DNA of 9,803 nucleotides from an uncultured Actinomyces sp. GTDB taxonomy: Bacteria > Actinomycetota > Actinomycetes > Actinomycetales > Actinomycetaceae. Both the position numbers and the translations under genes were made by a program. The notes below the pieces were generated by a model. The model saw nothing but the letters and a program-made list of their open reading frames with translations. It made no database searches and had not been told where the DNA came from. Within the stretch, counting starts at the first letter, position 1. Each line of letters begins with the position of its first letter. This document shows, in pieces, positions 6,818 through 9,803 of the stretch. The stretch covers positions 1-9,803 of the forward strand of contig USPB01000065.1 in assembly GCA_900556405.1 (NCBI GenBank). Reading direction: 5' to 3'.

Positions 6818-7525
6818 ATGAGCGAGTTATCCTTCGTCGCCGGTGAGTTCCCGAAACTCGCCGCGACCGCGCGTGAAACCGCTGACACTGTCCGGTCTGC
6901 GCGTCCAGAAGGAGGCGCGAGCGCATTCGCGTCAGCAATGCCCGGCTCCAACCTGTCCTCACCAGTGCAGGCAGTCGAAGAGAAAATCGCCGACCAGTGC
7001 ACGAAGATCAGCATGACGCTAGAAGAGCACGCCGACGCCCTTGAGGCAGCGGAGCGTGAATTCCTCGCGGCAGAGGAAGAAAACAGCCAGCTCATCGGCT
7101 CAATCGCGTGCGGCGAAGGGTCTGGTGACTCTCGAACGGGCGGTCGGGGAGGCGAACATGAGGGTCCGCGACTGGTTCCTCTCCCCTCGCCGATCGGCGG
7201 CGGTAACCCGACTCCGCCCTTCGGGCGTCACCGCGGTAACGGGGGCAAGCAGCGGGGGCATCAGGGGGACGGCAGGCCTCGTCGTCGCCGACCGAACATC
7301 GGAATCGGCCGACCAAAGGTTGAGCCTACGCCCTATGACCCCGTCGGTCCGATCAAACCCTTTGAACCCATCGACCCCATCGTCAGGGCCCCGAAGATTC
7401 CTCACCCCCTGCCCAAGCCCGCCATTGAGATCCCCGAGATCCTCACGCCCCGCATGCCCAAGGGCGACAATCCGCTCATCATGGGAGTGAACAGTTTGAG
7501 GACGGAACTAGGCGGGGAAGCCTGA
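6818..7525 (+). CDS. EspC/WXG-like small helical protein with Gly/Arg- and Pro-rich tail (putative type VII secretion partner)
   Basis: 235 residues from ATG 6818, chosen because GGAG lies six bases upstream and the protein then begins MSEL; ATG 6806 (four residues longer, with AGGA at four bases) is the alternative. Residues 1-97 look like a two-helix hairpin: an Ala-rich first helix, a turn around AMPGSNLSSP, and a second amphipathic helix with LEEHADALEAAEREF. This layout resembles EspC-type (PF10824-like) and WXG100-like type VII secretion proteins. FLAAE at 82-86 is a plausible variant of the C-terminal YxxxD/E export signal. From about 98 the chain is disordered: Gly/Arg-rich to about 165, then Pro-rich with PxxP steps to about 215. 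It has no signal peptide. It is two bases from the downstream hydrolase gene, so the helical part may pair with the N-terminal helices of that protein. The codon use is less GC rich than in the left part and includes a TTA codon near the start. Confidence 0.75.
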   Translation: MSELSFVAGEFPKLAATARETADTVRSARPEGGASAFASAMPGSNLSSPVQAVEEKIADQCTKISMTLEEHADALEAAEREFLAAEEENSQLIGSIACGEGSGDSRTGGRGGEHEGPRLVPLPSPIGGGNPTPPFGRHRGNGGKQRGHQGDGRPRRRRPNIGIGRPKVEPTPYDPVGPIKPFEPIDPIVRAPKIPHPLPKPAIEIPEILTPRMPKGDNPLIMGVNSLRTELGGEA

Positions 7526-7527
7526 CA

Positions 7528-9144
7528 ATGAAGTGGTCCGATCTCCTGCAGTGGGAGGGCTCATCCCTCAGCCAGCAAGCACAGGGATACGACAAGAGCG
7601 CGGAGTCACTGGCGAACGCGCGTGAGAGTCTCGACGCCCAACTGAGCTCTCTGACCGCGCACGGGCGTACCGTCGATGCCGCCCGTAGTGCGCTGTTCAA
7701 GCTGTGCGGAGACGTCGAACGGCAGGAGGGCAAGCTCAAGGCCCTCGCCAGCATCTTTAACGAGGCCTCGGAGGGCGCACAAAGAGTCGGATCAGCGGCC
7801 AGGAATCTCGATGTCGCCGCCGCGAATAACTTCCTCCACATCGGACCGGATGGATCTGTCCATTACGTCGGTCCGCACAATGTATCTCCGATCGATGCGG
7901 TGGCGATCAAGAAAAACATGATGATCGTGTCCGGGCAGGTGGGCGCGATCATGAACACGGCGGCCAGCGTCGTTCAGAACACGCAGAGCAAGCTCGCCGC
8001 AATGGGTGGAGCGGCAAGCTCCTACGCGAATGGACCGACCAGTGGTACCCGCGGCCCGACGAAGAAACTCCAGCTTCCACCCAAGGGGGCTTCCGAAAAG
8101 GAAGTGGCGGACTGGTGGTCCTCGCTCAGCGATGCCGACAAAGAACAGATGATCAAGGCCCACCCCCAGGAGATCGGCAACCTGAACGGCATCGACGGAA
8201 CGTCGCGTGACAAGGCGAACCGCATCTACCTGAAGGACGCCACCGTGCGGGAAGAGAAGAAGCTTGAGCGTCTCAAGGACCGCTACGGCGCCCATCCGTC
8301 GCGCCGCGAGCGCCGGGAACTGGAACGTGTCGAAGAGCGCGTGAAGGCACTGAAGAATGTTCAAAGCACGCTCGATCGGGAACAGCCCTCGCCGCAGGGA
8401 GACGGGACCCCACGCCAGCTCCTGAGTCTGGAGACCTCGGGCAAGCGGGTGCTCGCCGCTGTCGCTCAGGGCAACGTCGACACGGCCGATCATATCGGCG
8501 TGATTGTCCCAGGTCTGTACTCCAACGTTGCGAACAACTTGGGTAAGTACGATGACGATGCGAAGATCATGGGCGCGAACGTGAGGAAACACGCTCACGG
8601 CGAGAGTGTCGCAATGATCTCCTACCTGGGCTACGAGGCGCCGCAGAACATCGCAGAGGTGACGGATATCGGTTACGCCAGGAGGGGCGCAGATAAACTC
8701 GCTGGATTCCTGGACGGTCTCGATGCGTCGCGCGAGCGCGGCGCGGGCGACGCTCACATTACCGTCGCGTCCCACTCTTACGGGTCGACGACCGCCGGTA
8801 TTGCGCTCACAAAGGTCGATTCGGGTGTCGTCGATGATCTCATCCAGTTCGGCTCGCCGGGCTCAGGCGTCCAGGACGTCTCGGAGTTTAAGCTTGAAAA
8901 GGGCCACGCCTGGGTCAGCGCCACCGACTATTGGCAGGACATGGTCCAGGGCATGGGCGATGACGGTCGGTTCGGAAAGAATCCCGCCAAGATGCCGGGC
9001 TACAACCACCTGTCCGGCGATGTCGGCGACAACGTTGATAAGTCGCAGTTCTATCCCTTCCGCAAGCACGGTGGATACTTCAACGAGGGCAGCAAAGCGC
9101 TCGACGACATCTCACGGGTCATTGCGGGACGAGGTAAGAAGTGA
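7528..9144 (+). CDS. DUF1023 alpha/beta hydrolase with N-terminal helical domain (putative type VII effector)
   Basis: 538 residues. Residues 1-160 are predicted helical, with WEG at 9-11, and resemble the N-terminal pairing regions of type VII cargo. A Gly/Ser linker follows, then WWSSLSDADKEQMIKAHP (196-213), a hallmark of proteins with the DUF1023/Abhydrolase_8 domain. A highly charged helix (about 236-280) precedes the hydrolase core at 321-515. VIVPGLYSN (326-334) would form the oxyanion region. The nucleophile elbow is SHSYG, with Ser417; the usual first Gly is Ser here. FGSPG is at 441-445, Asp467 is a candidate acid, and His514 in HGGYF a candidate catalytic base. The substrate is unknown; esterase or lipase activity is likely for the fold. 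There is no signal peptide or membrane segment, which fits type VII rather than Sec export. The start ATG lies two bases after the previous stop, and the 3' end overlaps the lipoprotein gene by four bases. Confidence 0.88.
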   Translation: MKWSDLLQWEGSSLSQQAQGYDKSAESLANARESLDAQLSSLTAHGRTVDAARSALFKLCGDVERQEGKLKALASIFNEASEGAQRVGSAARNLDVAAANNFLHIGPDGSVHYVGPHNVSPIDAVAIKKNMMIVSGQVGAIMNTAASVVQNTQSKLAAMGGAASSYANGPTSGTRGPTKKLQLPPKGASEKEVADWWSSLSDADKEQMIKAHPQEIGNLNGIDGTSRDKANRIYLKDATVREEKKLERLKDRYGAHPSRRERRELERVEERVKALKNVQSTLDREQPSPQGDGTPRQLLSLETSGKRVLAAVAQGNVDTADHIGVIVPGLYSNVANNLGKYDDDAKIMGANVRKHAHGESVAMISYLGYEAPQNIAEVTDIGYARRGADKLAGFLDGLDASRERGAGDAHITVASHSYGSTTAGIALTKVDSGVVDDLIQFGSPGSGVQDVSEFKLEKGHAWVSATDYWQDMVQGMGDDGRFGKNPAKMPGYNHLSGDVGDNVDKSQFYPFRKHGGYFNEGSKALDDISRVIAGRGKK

Positions 9145-9743
9145 AGCGCCCGCCCATCGGGGTGCTTGCAGTTTTTCTAGCAGTGGTGTGCGCCGCGTGC
9201 ATACCTTTCGCAGGAGGAAATAAGTTGAACACGGAACAGAAGGAAGACCTGGAGCGCGCGGCGTCTCTCGAACCCATCGAGGCGTTCAAACGCGACGTGG
9301 AACCGGCGATCATCCGGGCACGCAACGAGGTCATGACGCGTGAGAACTACCGTAGCTACGACGGGAACGACTACATTTCTCAGCTGAGTGTTGGCGACCA
9401 GACGCTGTATCGAATGATTTCGCGGTCCTACGACTTTGATGAGCATGATCCGCAGCGCGTGCAAGAAGCGTTTGACGGCGAGCTCAAGCCGTTCGGTTTT
9501 GATCTGCGCCGCGATACCTACGCCGCCGACGGTGGGTCGACCGACACCGTCCTGGTATGGACGAGCGAACGCTATGGGGTCACTGTTGACATCATGGTCT
9601 CGCAAAGCTGGCTGACGTCGCTCAACTACTACACGGGATACTTGCGTAGTGACGGCACGTCCGCGAATCCCCAGGAGCTGGCGGACATTCCGGGACGCGT
9701 GCCCGAGTGGTTCGACGCGGCTGCCACTGGCGCGCAATCCTAA
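9141..9743 (+). CDS. Putative lipoprotein of unknown function, third gene of the cassette
   Basis: 200 residues from GTG 9141, which overlaps the preceding stop as GTGA and has GAGG six bases upstream. An N-terminal signal (KRPP, then a hydrophobic stretch at 6-19) ends in a lipobox-like VCAAC with Cys20 as the probable lipid-bearing residue; Cys at -3 is unusual. The mature part is about 180 residues, acidic and soluble, with no family I recognise securely. TSLNYYTGYLR near 163-173 faintly recalls the C-terminal pattern of LppA-like actinobacterial lipoproteins, but I would not name it on that. Overlap with the hydrolase gene suggests a linked job: an immunity protein on the cell surface, a cofactor or a chaperone are all possible. 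An in-frame TTG at 9225 with AGGAGG upstream could give a form without the signal sequence. Confidence 0.8.
   Translation: MKRPPIGVLAVFLAVVCAACIPFAGGNKLNTEQKEDLERAASLEPIEAFKRDVEPAIIRARNEVMTRENYRSYDGNDYISQLSVGDQTLYRMISRSYDFDEHDPQRVQEAFDGELKPFGFDLRRDTYAADGGSTDTVLVWTSERYGVTVDIMVSQSWLTSLNYYTGYLRSDGTSANPQELADIPGRVPEWFDAAATGAQS
9212..9217 (+). promoter_or_regulatory. Internal ribosome binding site-like AGGAGG inside the lipoprotein gene
   Basis: A perfect AGGAGG lies seven bases before an in-frame TTG (9225), just after the lipobox codons. If used, the product would be about 172 residues and cytoplasmic. It also encodes part of the Gly-Gly following the lipobox, so chance is possible. Confidence 0.3.
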
Positions 9744-9783
9744 CGACATCCATCGGAGTTATTTTTTCGACGGACGAGGGGGG

Positions 9784-9803
9784 CGGCGCTCGTATGAGCG
9801 CCG
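9784..9803 (+). terminator. Hairpin after the cassette, probably its terminator
   Basis: A perfect 8-bp inverted repeat, CGGCGCTC with GAGCGCCG, around a GTAT loop, ending exactly at the window edge and 40 bases after the last stop. The following sequence is not visible, so a T-tract cannot be checked. A separate run of six T at 9762-9767 has no stem before it. Confidence 0.6.

Noticed and set aside
7792..8775. Minus-strand open frame of 327 codons opposite the DUF1023 hydrolase
   Set aside because: The plus strand has clear family motifs across the whole stretch. The antisense frame has no ribosome site or domain that I recognise.
9758..9768. T-run after the lipoprotein gene as a terminator
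   Set aside because: There is no stable stem immediately before the run of T. The perfect hairpin at 9784-9803 is the better candidate.

Overview
The window comes from a high-GC Gram-positive chromosome, most likely an actinomycete of the Actinomyces/Schaalia kind. That placement is an inference. It rests on the high-GC codon use, an App1-type phosphatase with the actinobacterial STGAWN motif, a membrane-anchored copper nitrite reductase locus, and a DUF1023 hydrolase encoded with a WXG/EspC-like partner. I found no rRNA, tRNA, CRISPR array, transposase or origin.

Left part (1-6600), all on the minus strand. Reading in the direction of transcription from 6600 there is a three-gene operon: a polytopic membrane protein resembling the NnrS/heme-copper superfamily (6600-5269), a second polytopic membrane protein (5272-3974), and a membrane-anchored AniA/NirK-type copper nitrite reductase with an extra N-terminal cupredoxin domain (3981-2461). 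The genes overlap by 4 and 8 bases, so translation is probably coupled. A perfect 14-bp hairpin at 2408-2440 ends the operon. Next comes a 12-TM MFS transporter (2250-1030), which appears to have its own promoter and a leaderless start. It is followed by an App1/DUF2183 phosphatase (982 to beyond base 1), cut off by the window edge.

Centre (6601-6817). A divergent intergenic region of about 210 bases separates the nitrite reductase operon from the plus-strand genes. It holds a symmetric TGTCCC-N6-GGGACA element over a possible -10 box, a 9-bp tandem direct repeat, and a TAATAT -10 box facing right.

Right part (6818-9743), all on the plus strand. Three tightly packed genes form what looks like a type VII secretion cargo cassette: a small helical EspC/WXG-like protein with a long Gly/Arg- and Pro-rich tail, a 538-residue protein with an N-terminal helical region and a C-terminal DUF1023 alpha/beta hydrolase, and a 200-residue lipoprotein of unknown function overlapping it by 4 bases. 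This region has visibly lower GC than the left part. No secretion machinery genes lie in the window. I suggest an effector plus partner plus accessory or immunity lipoprotein, but this is an inference from gene order. A perfect hairpin occupies the last 20 bases and probably terminates the cassette.
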